Below are positions 16,777 through 26,052 of a stretch of DNA of 64,000 nucleotides, one piece after another; positions within the stretch are counted from its first letter, which is position 1; every line of letters starts with the position of its first letter. A program made the position numbers and the translations under genes. The stretch covers positions 29,923-93,922 of the forward strand of contig JAVBQK010000057.1 of the NCBI GenBank assembly GCA_031549105.1. Direction: 5' to 3'. The DNA is from Avichristensenella sp031549105 (lineage in GTDB: Bacteria > Bacillota > Clostridia > Christensenellales > Aristaeellaceae). The notes under the pieces are model-generated. The model was not told the origin of the DNA. It worked only from the letters and a program-made list of their open reading frames with translations, and did not search any database.

Positions 16777-17322
16777 TTACGCTTGGGCGAACGGCATGCC
16801 CATCAGGCGCAGCAGTTCGCGGGCTTCTTCGTCCGTCTTGGCGGTGGTGACGATGATCATCTCCATGCCGCGGATCTTCTCTACCTTGTCATACTCGATT
16901 TCCGGGAAGAGCAGCTGCTCACGGATGCCCAGCGCGTAGTTCCCGCGGCCGTCAAACGCCTTGACCGATACGCCGTGGAAGTCACGGACGCGCGGAAGGG
17001 CGATGTTGACGAGCTTGTCGTAGAACTGGTACATGCGCTCGCCGCGCAACGTCACCTTCGCGCCGACGTTCATGCCCTCGCGGAGCTTGAAGTTCGCGAC
17101 GGACTTCTTCGCCTTGGTGACGATCGGCTTCTGGCCGGAGATGGTCTTCAGATCGCCCACGGCGGCCTCCAGACCCTTGGCGTTGTCCTTGCAATCGCCC
17201 AGGCCCATGTTGATGACGATCTTCTCAACCTTGGGAACCTGATTGACGTTCTTGTAGCCAAACTTCTGCTGGAGCGCAGGCATGACCTCGGCCACGTATT
17301 TATTCTTTAGACGGTTTTCCAT
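16777..17322 (-). CDS. rplE: 50S ribosomal protein L5
   Basis: A 181-residue 5S rRNA-binding protein with VEKIVINMGLGDCKDN, KKSVANFKLREGM and GMEMIIVTTAKTDEEARELL. The start at 17322 follows AGGAGGAG; a longer in-frame start overlaps rplX and is rejected. Confidence 0.97.
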   Translation of the reverse strand: MENRLKNKYVAEVMPALQQKFGYKNVNQVPKVEKIVINMGLGDCKDNAKGLEAAVGDLKTISGQKPIVTKAKKSVANFKLREGMNVGAKVTLRGERMYQFYDKLVNIALPRVRDFHGVSVKAFDGRGNYALGIREQLLFPEIEYDKVEKIRGMEMIIVTTAKTDEEARELLRLMGMPFAQA

Positions 17323-17335
17323 CTTCAGTCTCCTC

Positions 17336-17668
17336 CTAGTTCTCGAAGGCGGCGCCGCACTTCTTGCACACGCGCACCTTCTTGCCATCCGCGAGAATCT
17401 TGTGGGCGTTGCGGGTGGCCTTGCCGCACTTGGCGCACACGAGCATCACGTTGGAGGCGGCGATGGCGGCTTCCTTGTGGATGATGCCGCCCGGCATGCC
17501 CTGGCCGCGGGACTTCTGGTGTTTGGTGACCATGGCAACGCCTTCGACGACCACGCGGCCGGTCTTAGGCAACGCGCGCATGACCTTGCCCTTCTTGCCC
17601 TTTTCGTCACCGGAAATCACAACGACGTTGTCGCCGGACCGGACGTGGATCTTCTGCATCTTGTTCAT
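17336..17668 (-). CDS. rplX: 50S ribosomal protein L24 with C-terminal CxxC pairs
   Basis: A 110-residue KOW protein (GDNVVVISGDEKGKKGKV) important for early 50S assembly. It carries two CxxC pairs (VCAKCGKATR and RVCKKCGA) that could bind zinc, a feature of some bacterial L24. Confidence 0.96.
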   Translation of the reverse strand: MNKMQKIHVRSGDNVVVISGDEKGKKGKVMRALPKTGRVVVEGVAMVTKHQKSRGQGMPGGIIHKEAAIAASNVMLVCAKCGKATRNAHKILADGKKVRVCKKCGAAFEN

Positions 17669-17683
17669 TCTCGTCCACTCTCC

Positions 17684-18052
17684 TTACAGCACTTCCGGCG
17701 CGAGCGAGACGATCTTCATGTAGTCCTTCTCGCGCAGTTCGCGCGCCACAGGCCCAAAGATGCGCGTGCCGCGGGGCTGCTTCTGGTCGTTGATGATCAC
17801 GGCGGCGTTGTCGTCAAAGCGGATGTAGCTGCCATCCGGACGGCGCTTCTGCTTATGCATGCGCACGATGACGGCCTTGACCACGTCGCCCTTCTTCACG
17901 GTGCCGCCGGGGTTAGCGGATTTTACGCTGGCGACGATGACATCGCCGATGCCGCCGTCGCGGCGAAAGGAGCCGCCCAGAACGCGAATGCACATAATTT
18001 CCTTCGCGCCGGAGTTGTCGGCCACCTTCAAACGGGTTTGCGGCTGAATCAC
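17684..18052 (-). CDS. rplN: 50S ribosomal protein L14
   Basis: A 122-residue protein opening MIQPQTRLKVADNSGAKEI, with FDDNAAVIINDQKQPRGTRIFGPVAREL. It forms intersubunit bridges and is the binding site of ribosome-silencing factor. Confidence 0.98.
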   Translation of the reverse strand: MIQPQTRLKVADNSGAKEIMCIRVLGGSFRRDGGIGDVIVASVKSANPGGTVKKGDVVKAVIVRMHKQKRRPDGSYIRFDDNAAVIINDQKQPRGTRIFGPVARELREKDYMKIVSLAPEVL

Positions 18053-18067
18053 GGGGCTCCCTCCTTC

Positions 18068-18328
18068 TTACTTGGCTTTCTCGACGATTTCGACCAGACG
18101 CCAGTGCTTATCCTTGCTAATCGGGCGGGTCTCCATCACCATTACGGTATCGCCCATGCCGCACTCGTTGTTTTCGTCGTGCGCCTTGAGCTTGGTGGTG
18201 CGGTTCATGATCTTTCCGTACAGCGGGTGCTTGACGCGCGTGCGGATGGCAACAACGATGGTCTTATCCATCTTATCGCTAACGACCACGCCGGTGCGGG
18301 TCTTGCGAATGCCTCTTTGTTCGGCCAT
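18068..18328 (-). CDS. rpsQ: 30S ribosomal protein S17
   Basis: An 86-residue OB-fold protein with GIRKTRTGVVVSDKMDKT and GDTVMVMETRPISKDKHWRLVEIVEKA. The start at 18328 follows AAGGGAGAA; eight upstream in-frame codons overlap rpmC and lack family similarity. Confidence 0.96.
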   Translation of the reverse strand: MAEQRGIRKTRTGVVVSDKMDKTIVVAIRTRVKHPLYGKIMNRTTKLKAHDENNECGMGDTVMVMETRPISKDKHWRLVEIVEKAK

Positions 18329-18348
18329 GGTTTGTTTCTCCCTTCTCC

Positions 18349-18543
18349 TCACGCCTTGAGCTGCTTCTCGCGGATCAGCGTCTTGGCCCGCGCGATATCG
18401 CGCCGCACTTCGCGGATCACCATGGTGTTCTCCAGCTGACCTGTGGCAAGCTGGAAACGGAGGTTGAACAGCTCGGCCTTGAGCTCCTTCACCTTGGCCT
18501 CAAGGGCGTCGGCGTTCATCTGCTTCATCTCGCTCGCCTTCAT
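18349..18543 (-). CDS. rpmC: 50S ribosomal protein L29
   Basis: A 64-residue two-helix protein (ELKAELFNLRFQLATGQLEN, VRRDIARAKTLIRE) at the exit tunnel rim. Its ATG overlaps the rplP stop by 4 nt. Confidence 0.96.
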   Translation of the reverse strand: MKASEMKQMNADALEAKVKELKAELFNLRFQLATGQLENTMVIREVRRDIARAKTLIREKQLKA

Positions 18544-18971
18544 TCAGCCTCACCTCCCGCGGTCTGTGCTCTGGTGACAAACTTGGTCTTAATCGGTAGC
18601 TTGTGCGCCGCAAGACGGAGCGCCTCGCGCGCCATGCTCTCCTCCACCCCGCCAATCTCAAAGAGGACCCGGCCGGGCTTGACCACCGCCACCCAGTATT
18701 CGGGCGAGCCCTTGCCGCTGCCCATGCGGGTCTCGGCGGGCTTTTCGGTAACGGGCTTATCAGGGAAAATCTTGATCCAAACCTGGCCGCCGCGCTTGGT
18801 GTACCGCGTCAGGGCGACACGGGCGGCTTCGATCTGGTTGGAGGTAATCCACGCGGGCTCGGTGGCCATCAGGCCGAATTCGCCATTGGACACGAAATTG
18901 CCGCGATGGGCCTTACCCTTCATACGGCCGCGGAAGACGCGACGCCGCTTGACTCTTTTGGGCATCAACAT
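18540..18971 (-). CDS. rplP: 50S ribosomal protein L16
   Basis: A 143-residue protein near the A site and 5S rRNA. It shows MLMPKRVKRRRVFRGRMKG, GQVWIKIFPDKPVTEKP and MGSGKGSPEYWVAVVKPGR. It lies 3 nt from rpsC. Confidence 0.97.
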   Translation of the reverse strand: MLMPKRVKRRRVFRGRMKGKAHRGNFVSNGEFGLMATEPAWITSNQIEAARVALTRYTKRGGQVWIKIFPDKPVTEKPAETRMGSGKGSPEYWVAVVKPGRVLFEIGGVEESMAREALRLAAHKLPIKTKFVTRAQTAGGEAE

Positions 18972-18974
18972 GGT

Positions 18975-19643
18975 TTATCTGCCTCCTTCGGCCCGGACAG
19001 GGTTCTTTTTGCTCTTGGGCAGGATCTGCCCCTTGTAAATCCATACCTTCACGCCGATACGGCCGTAGGTGGTCTTCGCCTCCGCAAAGCCGTAATCGAT
19101 GTTCGCGCGCAGCGTCTGTAGCGGGATGGACCCCTCGTGGTAGCCCTCGCTGCGGGCGATGTCCGCGCCGCCAAGGCGACCGTTGACCGCGGTCTTGATG
19201 CCCTTGGCGCCGCCCTTCATGGCGCGCTGGATCGACTGTTTCATTGCGCGGCGGAACGAGATGCGGCGCTCCAGCTGCTGGGCGATGCTCTCGGCGACGA
19301 GCTGCGCGTCGACCTCGGGATTCTTGATCTCCATGATGTTGAGCGAAACGGGCATCTTCGCGAAGCCTTCGATTTCCTTCTTGAGGGCTTCAACGCCCGC
19401 GCCGCCCTTGCCGATGACAACGCCCGGCTTGGCGGTGAACAGTGTCACGGTGAGCTTGCCGGTGGAGCGCTCGATGTCGATGCGCGAAATACCGGCGGCA
19501 TTGTGCTTTTCCTTGAGCATTTTGCGAAGTTTGAAGTCCGCCTCAAGGTTGTTGGCGAAATCCTTTTTATTGGCAAACCAGCGGGTGCTCCAATCCATGA
19601 TGACGCCTACGCGCGCTCCATGGGGATTTACTTTCTGACCCAA
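18975..19643 (-). CDS. rpsC: 30S ribosomal protein S3
   Basis: A 222-residue head protein with an N-terminal KH domain (KPGVVIGKGGAGVEALKKEI) and a C-terminal domain (SEGYHEGSIPLQTLRANIDYG, YGRIGVKVWIYKG). It forms part of the mRNA entry channel. Confidence 0.98.
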   Translation of the reverse strand: MGQKVNPHGARVGVIMDWSTRWFANKKDFANNLEADFKLRKMLKEKHNAAGISRIDIERSTGKLTVTLFTAKPGVVIGKGGAGVEALKKEIEGFAKMPVSLNIMEIKNPEVDAQLVAESIAQQLERRISFRRAMKQSIQRAMKGGAKGIKTAVNGRLGGADIARSEGYHEGSIPLQTLRANIDYGFAEAKTTYGRIGVKVWIYKGQILPKSKKNPVRAEGGR

Positions 19644-19664
19644 AGTGATTCCTCCTTCTCCCTC

Positions 19665-20051
19665 TTACTCCCGGGTGTCCAGCACGACGGTGATGTGGCT
19701 CGTGCGCTTGAGCATCGGCGACGCGCTGCCGCGTGAGCGGGCTACGTAGCGCTTCAGCGTGGGACCCGGGTTGGCGTATACTTCGGCAACATACAGGTCA
19801 CGGCGGGAAAGCTCCAGGTTGTTCTCCGCGTTGGCAACGGCGGAATTGAGAAGCTTTTCCACGACAGGGGCGGCGGCCTTGGGGGTGTACATCAGGATCG
19901 CCAGCGCCTGGTCTACCTGCTTGCCGCGGATCAAGTCGATGACGATCTTGACTTTGCGGGGGGAGATGCGGATGTGCTTGGCAATCGCATGGGGCCGCTT
20001 GTCGGCGGTCGCGTGCCTGGCTTCCGCCTTTTCACGGGTTCTGGTGGCCAT
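19665..20051 (-). CDS. rplV: 50S ribosomal protein L22
   Basis: A 128-residue protein whose extended hairpin lines the exit tunnel. ISPRKVKIVIDLIRGK and the hairpin region PTLKRYVARSRGSASPMLKRTSHITV identify it. Confidence 0.97.
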   Translation of the reverse strand: MATRTREKAEARHATADKRPHAIAKHIRISPRKVKIVIDLIRGKQVDQALAILMYTPKAAAPVVEKLLNSAVANAENNLELSRRDLYVAEVYANPGPTLKRYVARSRGSASPMLKRTSHITVVLDTRE

Positions 20052-20065
20052 TCATCTCATCTCCT

Positions 20066-20344
20066 TTACTTACGGCCCGATGCCTTTTCGCCCGCGTGGC
20101 CGCGGAACGTGCGGGTGGGGGCGAACTCGCCCAGCTTGTGTCCGACCATTTCTTCCGTTACGTAGACCGGCACGTGCTTGCGCCCGTCATGGACAGCAAT
20201 GGTATGGCCGACGAAATCGGGGAAGATGGTGCTCGCGCGGCTCCAGGTCTTCAGCACGGTCTTTTTGCCGGCGTTGTTCATCTCGACGATTTTCTGGAAA
20301 AGGCGTTCGCTGACGAACGGGCCTTTTTTAATGGATCTGCTCAT
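20066..20344 (-). CDS. rpsS: 30S ribosomal protein S19
   Basis: A 92-residue head protein with SRSIKKGPFVSERL, TWSRASTIFPDFVGHTIAVHDGR and VGHKLGEFAPTRTFRGHAG. Confidence 0.98.
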   Translation of the reverse strand: MSRSIKKGPFVSERLFQKIVEMNNAGKKTVLKTWSRASTIFPDFVGHTIAVHDGRKHVPVYVTEEMVGHKLGEFAPTRTFRGHAGEKASGRK

Positions 20345-20356
20345 GCCTTTGCCTCC

Positions 20357-21190
<834 letters not shown>

Positions 21191-21205
21191 TCCTGTGACC
21201 TCCCT

Positions 21206-21502
21206 TTACTGCGCCATGCCTTCGAAGAATTCGATATCCTTGGAATCCTTCTTAAGCGTGACATAGGCTTTCTTGATTTCGGGCGTGCGGCCGGATGTTT
21301 TGCCCTGCCGCTTGATCTTGCCCATGGTGCGCAGCGTGTTGACCTTTTCGACCTTCACGCCGAAGATTTCCTGCACCGCGTTCTTGATCTCGGTACGGGT
21401 GGCGGAAACTGCCACCTCAAACACGTACTTCTTATCCGCGAATCCGTCGTATGCCTTTTCGGTCAGCACCGGGCGGCGGATGATGTCATGGACGTTTTTC
21501 AT
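21206..21502 (-). CDS. rplW: 50S ribosomal protein L23
   Basis: A 98-residue exit-site protein that docks trigger factor and SRP. It shows HDIIRRPVLTEKAYD and VEKVNTLRTMGKIKRQGKTSG. Its first base coincides with the last base of the rplD stop. Confidence 0.97.
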   Translation of the reverse strand: MKNVHDIIRRPVLTEKAYDGFADKKYVFEVAVSATRTEIKNAVQEIFGVKVEKVNTLRTMGKIKRQGKTSGRTPEIKKAYVTLKKDSKDIEFFEGMAQ

Positions 21503-22125
21503 TACGCGTACACCTCCTCGGCCTGGCGGACGGCGTCCTGCGTGAGAATGAACGCGTCATGGCGCAGGATCTCGTAGACGTTGATGGTGTTGATCAGCGC
21601 GACGGTGACGCCCGGAATGTTCCGGCTGGCGCGCAGCAGCGCCTCGTCCTTCTGGGCTACCAGCACCAGCGCCTTCTTGGTGGCGCCGAGGTTGCGGAGC
21701 ACCTTGACCATCTCGCGGGTCTTGGGCTGGGAGAGGCTGAGGCGGTCGAGCACGATGATCTCATCGGCCTGCGCCTTAGACGTGAAGGCCGAGCGCATCG
21801 CCAGACGGCGGACCTTCTTGGGCACGGAAATGTCGTAATCGCGGGGCTTGGGCGCGAAGACGACGCCGCCCTTTTTGAACTGCGGAGCGCGGCTGCCGTG
21901 ATGGCGCGCGCGGCCAGTGCCCTTCTGGCGGTAGATCTTCTTGCCGCCGCCGCGCACTTCGCTGCGGGTCTTGGCGGCCTGAGTGCCCAGGCGGCGGCCA
22001 TTGAGGATGGCGCGCACGACCATGTGCATCGCAAACGGGTTGACCTCTACGCCAAAGAGCGCATCGCTGAGCTCGATCTGGCCGACGGTCTTACCTTCGG
22101 TATTTTTCAGGTTGACAGTAGGCAT
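21502..22125 (-). CDS. rplD: 50S ribosomal protein L4
   Basis: A 207-residue protein with the long tunnel loop (TRSEVRGGGKKIYRQKGTGRARHH) and C-terminal NTINVYEILRHDAFILTQDAV. In E. coli it autoregulates the S10 operon. The start at 22125 (MPTVNL) is preferred over one 24 nt upstream. Confidence 0.97.
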   Translation of the reverse strand: MPTVNLKNTEGKTVGQIELSDALFGVEVNPFAMHMVVRAILNGRRLGTQAAKTRSEVRGGGKKIYRQKGTGRARHHGSRAPQFKKGGVVFAPKPRDYDISVPKKVRRLAMRSAFTSKAQADEIIVLDRLSLSQPKTREMVKVLRNLGATKKALVLVAQKDEALLRASRNIPGVTVALINTINVYEILRHDAFILTQDAVRQAEEVYA

Positions 22126-22145
22126 TTTCGTCGTATCTCCCTTCC

Positions 22146-22787
22146 TCAAGCCTTCACGGCGTTGCGAACGATCAGCAAGCCGCCGTTGGGGCCGGGTACC
22201 GCGCCGCGCACGAGCAGCAGGTCGCGCTCTTTGTCCACGCGTACCACGGAGAGGTTCTGGATGGTGACCTTCTCCACGCCGTACTGACCGGCCATGTGTT
22301 TATTCTTGAACACGCGGGACGGGTCGGAGTTCGCACCCATCGAACCCACACCGCGGTGATACTTGGAGCCGTGCGCCATGGGGCCTGTGTGCTGGTTCCA
22401 GCGCTGGATAACGCCAGTGAAGCCGTGGCCCTTGGAGATGCCGGTCACGTCGATCTTATCGCCTTCGGCGAAGACATCGGCCTTGATGACCTGGCCCACT
22501 TCGTAGGAATCGCTGTCAGCGAGACGCAGCTCGCGGAGCCTGCGCGTCGGGGCGACGCCCGCCTTCTTGAAGTGGCCGGCCTGCGGCTTGTTGACCAACT
22601 TCTTGACCCGGTACTCGGGAATGGCGTCGAAACCGACCTGGATCGCGGAATATCCGTCCGACTTGACGGTTTTCTTCTGCACGACGGTGCAGGGGCCGGC
22701 CTGGATGACGGTGACGGGCAGCAGGCGCCCATCGGGCGTGAATACCTGCGTCATGCCAACCTTCTTGCCGACGATAGCTTTGTTCAT
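22146..22787 (-). CDS. rplC: 50S ribosomal protein L3
   Basis: A 213-residue protein opening KAIVGKKVGMTQVF, with the central loop VIQRWNQHTGPMAHGSKYHR reaching the peptidyl-transferase centre. The start at 22787 follows AGGAGG; eight upstream in-frame codons are rejected. Confidence 0.97.
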   Translation of the reverse strand: MNKAIVGKKVGMTQVFTPDGRLLPVTVIQAGPCTVVQKKTVKSDGYSAIQVGFDAIPEYRVKKLVNKPQAGHFKKAGVAPTRRLRELRLADSDSYEVGQVIKADVFAEGDKIDVTGISKGHGFTGVIQRWNQHTGPMAHGSKYHRGVGSMGANSDPSRVFKNKHMAGQYGVEKVTIQNLSVVRVDKERDLLLVRGAVPGPNGGLLIVRNAVKA

Positions 22788-22812
22788 CGTAAAACCTCCT
22801 GTTACGCTCAAA

Positions 22813-23121
22813 TCACAGCTTGATCTCGATTTCCACGCCCGCCGGCAAGTCGATCTTCGTCAGCGCGTCCACGGTACGGGGGGTGGGGCTGAGGATGTCG
22901 ATCAAGCGCTTGTGGGTGCGGAGCTCGAACTGCTCACGGGAATCCTTGTACTTATGGGGAGCGCGCAGGATGGTGACAATTTCCTTCTCGGTCGGCAGCG
23001 GGATCGGCCCGGATACCTTTGCGCCGGTCCGCTTTGCCGTCTCAACGATGCGCTCTGCGGATTGGTCGATGATGTTGTGTTCGTACGCCTTGAGCTTGAT
23101 ACGGATTTTCTGATTGGCCAC
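22813..23121 (-). CDS. rpsJ: 30S ribosomal protein S10 (NusE), GTG start
   Basis: A 102-residue protein with NQKIRIKLKAYEHNIIDQSAE and HKRLIDILSPT. It serves in the 30S head and in NusB-S10 antitermination. The start is GTG at 23121, directly after AAAGGAGG; an upstream in-frame ATG at 23175 would add 18 non-homologous residues and bury the ribosome binding site. Confidence 0.96.
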   Translation of the reverse strand: MANQKIRIKLKAYEHNIIDQSAERIVETAKRTGAKVSGPIPLPTEKEIVTILRAPHKYKDSREQFELRTHKRLIDILSPTPRTVDALTKIDLPAGVEIEIKL

Positions 23122-23294
23122 GTCTTTTCCTCCTTTTTTATCGAGCCGCCTGTACACCGGGCCGTGTGTTTCCATTTAGAAAACCATCGCGGCGGGACAG
23201 GAGCCCGTCGCCCGATTGTCCGGACATGGTCCGCGATAATTATCCGGCGGCCAACCGGTAACTTACCGCTTCATCCCAGAACGACAGCCCTACT
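23122..23294 (-). promoter_or_regulatory. 5' leader of the S10 operon
   Basis: About 170 nt separate the predicted promoter from rpsJ. The stretch contains small inverted repeats (GGACATGGTCC; GACGGGCTCCTGTC-type) and no reading frame. A structured leader that regulates the ribosomal operon is plausible but unproven. Confidence 0.35.
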
Positions 23295-23323
23295 AGTATA
23301 AACAACCTCCGCAAGATTTGCAA
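23295..23323 (-). promoter_or_regulatory. Predicted sigma-A promoter of the S10-spc-alpha operon
   Basis: On the minus strand TTGCAA (23323-23318), a 17-nt spacer and TATACT (23300-23295). The inverted repeat AACAACCTC/GAGGTTGTT (23301-23332) overlaps it and may also serve to end transcription of the upstream vanY gene. Confidence 0.5.
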
Positions 23324-23365
23324 GAGGTTGTTTCGCATTTTTACAACTTTTTTTGCCCGGAAACC

Positions 23366-24115
23366 CTACTTTTCAAGCGCTTCCCGCCGTTGAATGTCAA
23401 ATTCCTCCAATGTGAGGCCATTTTGCGTGATATATTCGGCCACCTCCCGCCCTACATACCGCACATGCCACGACTCCGACTTGACCCCGGTGATGTCGAA
23501 TTTGCCGTCCGGGTAGCGGATGATGAAGCCAAATTGCGCGCAATTTGCCGCAAGCCACTGGCCCTCGACCGACTCGGCAAACTTGTTGTCGAACTTTTTC
23601 CCAATAAAGTCTTTGTTCACGATATCGAACGAGAGACCCGTCTGGTGCTCCGATGCGCCGCCGGGGAGCACGTAGCCCGTGTCGCGGCCGTCTGCCTTCA
23701 CCTTGTTTTCATATAGGACAGACTGCGTATAATGCGAGCGGTAGCCGGAGTGCAGCAGCAGGTTCGCGCCGTCTTCCTTGGCCGCCGCAAACATCTCTGT
23801 CAGCGCGTCGTTTGCGATGGTGCGCGCGGGCATCTCCACATTCTTTGTTTTCTTGACGGTGGGTTCGACCAGCGCGTGCAGCTCGTCCTTGGGCGGATAG
23901 CCCTTGTCCAGTGGGTTTTGCCGGTTGGCGAGGACGAGCAGGTCCAGCGGGTCTTCAAGTATCTCGCGAGGGACCGGGAAGGTCCAGGCGGATTCTTGTG
24001 TGCCCTGGGCAGGCGCTTGCGTCTCAGTGCCAAAGATGAAGTACGTCTCCTCTGCGACGGCAACACCGGCAAGGACGATCAGCAGCACGGCCAGCAGCTT
24101 CGCGTATTTCTTCAT
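23366..24115 (-). CDS. vanY: VanY-type D-alanyl-D-alanine carboxypeptidase (M15B)
   Basis: The 249-residue product has an N-terminal signal or anchor helix (MKKYAKLLAVLLIVLAGVA) and a zinc-dependent M15B peptidase domain. Seen motifs are SGYRSHYTQ, SEHQTGLSFDI and SWHVRYVG, giving the expected two His and one Asp ligands. It trims the terminal D-Ala of peptidoglycan stem peptides outside the membrane. The start at 24115 is chosen because it begins the hydrophobic helix; longer frames overlap the upstream gene. It follows a small secreted protein by 5 nt. Nothing nearby suggests glycopeptide resistance, so housekeeping wall remodelling is likely. Confidence 0.9.
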   Translation of the reverse strand: MKKYAKLLAVLLIVLAGVAVAEETYFIFGTETQAPAQGTQESAWTFPVPREILEDPLDLLVLANRQNPLDKGYPPKDELHALVEPTVKKTKNVEMPARTIANDALTEMFAAAKEDGANLLLHSGYRSHYTQSVLYENKVKADGRDTGYVLPGGASEHQTGLSFDIVNKDFIGKKFDNKFAESVEGQWLAANCAQFGFIIRYPDGKFDITGVKSESWHVRYVGREVAEYITQNGLTLEEFDIQRREALEK

Positions 24116-24120
24116 CTCGC

Positions 24121-24477
24121 TCACCAACAGTTGGGACAGAACGCGTAGATATACCCGTCCAGGTCCCCAAGGCGGTAGCGCACGGGCGAGGTCATCCCGC
24201 CGCACACCGGGCGGCTATGGATGGTGTGACCGTTGCGGGCGATCCACACAGGTGTGTCAGGGTTCGCCGGGTCTGGCGCGGTATCCGATCCCGCCCATTC
24301 GGCGACCTCCGCGCGTTGGGTGATGCGCATCTTGTCCAGCACTGCGTTGGCCAGGGTGTTTGCGTCATCCGACGCGGCATCCGTCCCCGGCAGCAGCGCG
24401 GAAAACGCCAGCGCACCGGCAAGCAGCAGCGCCATCGCCAGAAGCATCACCAGTCCGCGCCGCCGCATCAACGCCAT
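24121..24477 (-). CDS. Small membrane-anchored protein with HSxxxCxGM...CxxC motif
   Basis: A 118-residue protein with an N-terminal hydrophobic helix (about 8-30), then an extracytoplasmic domain ending HSRPVCGGMTSP...YAFCPNCW. This His/Cys pattern matches a short C-terminal module of the type HSxxxCxxM...GYxxCxxC found on many Firmicutes exported proteins, possibly a metal site. Function is unknown. It sits between the DUF1015-GNAT gene (9 nt) and vanY (5 nt), so it is probably co-transcribed and may act at the wall. Confidence 0.65.
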   Translation of the reverse strand: MALMRRRGLVMLLAMALLLAGALAFSALLPGTDAASDDANTLANAVLDKMRITQRAEVAEWAGSDTAPDPANPDTPVWIARNGHTIHSRPVCGGMTSPVRYRLGDLDGYIYAFCPNCW

Positions 24478-24486
24478 CCCCTCCCG

Positions 24487-26052
24487 CTATTCACGTAAAT
24501 TCAGCGCCATCAGCACCTCGTCGCCCATCATCTCGCCTGTAGGCATAAAACCAAAGCTCCGGTATAGCTTCTCCGCTACCCAGTTGTTCTCTTCATAATC
24601 AAGCACGGCCTTCTTAAACGCCGGATTGGCGCGGATCATATCCATGATCACCTGCATTGCCTGCTTGCCATACCCCATACCCTGGAACTTGCGGTCGATC
24701 ATAAAGCGCCAGATGGTGCATTCTGCGGCCTCCTCATCCCAGGCCAGCATCACAAAACCCACCAATGTCTCATCCGCGTAGATGGCGGACGGCCTGGCGA
24801 CACTATAGTACAGCCACGCCTGTGCCAGCGACCGCACGTTCGGCGCGACATAGCCGCGCTGTTCCTTCTTGATATCTAACGAAATACACGGGCGAAAGTT
24901 TTCCTTGGTGATCGGCCGCAGCGTCACCTTCTTCCCGGTGAGCGCCCTGCATTCCATATAATAGCGTTTTTCAGTGGCCTCGCCCATCGAGAACGCCTTG
25001 CGCGGCAGCACACGCCCACCCAGGAGCGACGGGAATAGCGTTTCCTTTTCAATGCGCGCAAGCTGGATGCCGCAGAACCCTTCCCGGGCGGACAGCTCCC
25101 GCAGCGCTTCTTCGCCGTGAATGTAGTCAACCTTCGCATCCTTTGGCAGCCATTCGTCCAGGAACGGCTGCACCGCACGCACGTCGCCGTCCTCCAGCAC
25201 GATGCTGCGTGATGCTGCCGCGTCCCGCAGCGTCTGCGCGTCCACACCCTCGATCAGGCGGTGGATGGGCTCGAACGTCAGAGATTCATCGTACAGGTTG
25301 ACAACCTCCGCCATCGCCCAGCGCGTCGCCTGGCAGGGGTTATCCAGATAGCACTGCCGGGCCGTTGCCAGCGAGTGGTTGCCATCGCCCACCGCGAACA
25401 GAATGGGGTCCTCGCCCTGCAGCGAGGGCAATGCCGCCATCGCTGCAAAGACCGCGTCTGCATCCTTTACGGCCCAGCCGCGCAGGTGGCCGCCGCCAAG
25501 CATCAGCTCAAAATCGTAGAGCAGCTCCAGCTTGTCGCGCTGTGCGTAAATCGGCTCAATCAGCGTGCGGCCCGGATCGTCCGCCAGCAGCATCACGTGC
25601 GGCAACTCCAGCGGCGCACCCCTCCGCACGCGCACACGTGGCGGGATGCGGTCCAGAATCGTCCCCTCGGTGGGGCGAATCAGGCTCTTGCTTCCGATAG
25701 AGAAGTCATACGCCGTCAGGTCGATCATCACCATCAGGCCCAGACGGCTGCCGGACGCGGTCGTCCGCTCGGTGAGGATGAAGCCATTCCGCGCGGGCGC
25801 AAACACGCCGTCCGCAAGGTATTTCTCCATCGCCGCGCGGATCGCCGGGGCACGGTCACCCTCCTCGCTGAGGAGGTAAGCTTCCGGATACACCATCCGC
25901 AGCGTGGACGGCGCGTCTCCCACCAGTCGGTCAGCCTCTTGCCAGTATTCGGGCTGCGACGTGAACTGATCACAGGCCACCACCGCCCATTTGCTGAGGT
26001 CAACCCCCGGCGCGGGCAGCAATACATCGGGCATCCGTACGCAATCAACCAT
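24487..26052 (-). CDS. DUF1015 protein fused to a GNAT acetyltransferase
   Basis: Residues about 1-370 match DUF1015: opening DVLLPAPGVDLSKWAVVACDQ-like, the signature VGDGNHSLATAR, and the usual end FSMGEATEKRYYMECR. Residues about 375-521 form a complete GNAT fold of the PaiA/spermidine-acetyltransferase type (VTLRPITKENF, acetyl-CoA loop RKFQGMGYGKQAM, closing NWVAEKLYRSFGF). DUF1015 proteins normally stop near 410 residues, so this is a real in-frame fusion. The ATG overlaps parB by 8 nt. Substrates are unknown; a small-molecule modification such as of an amino acid or polyamine is an inference. Confidence 0.85.
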   Translation of the reverse strand: MVDCVRMPDVLLPAPGVDLSKWAVVACDQFTSQPEYWQEADRLVGDAPSTLRMVYPEAYLLSEEGDRAPAIRAAMEKYLADGVFAPARNGFILTERTTASGSRLGLMVMIDLTAYDFSIGSKSLIRPTEGTILDRIPPRVRVRRGAPLELPHVMLLADDPGRTLIEPIYAQRDKLELLYDFELMLGGGHLRGWAVKDADAVFAAMAALPSLQGEDPILFAVGDGNHSLATARQCYLDNPCQATRWAMAEVVNLYDESLTFEPIHRLIEGVDAQTLRDAAASRSIVLEDGDVRAVQPFLDEWLPKDAKVDYIHGEEALRELSAREGFCGIQLARIEKETLFPSLLGGRVLPRKAFSMGEATEKRYYMECRALTGKKVTLRPITKENFRPCISLDIKKEQRGYVAPNVRSLAQAWLYYSVARPSAIYADETLVGFVMLAWDEEAAECTIWRFMIDRKFQGMGYGKQAMQVIMDMIRANPAFKKAVLDYEENNWVAEKLYRSFGFMPTGEMMGDEVLMALNLRE

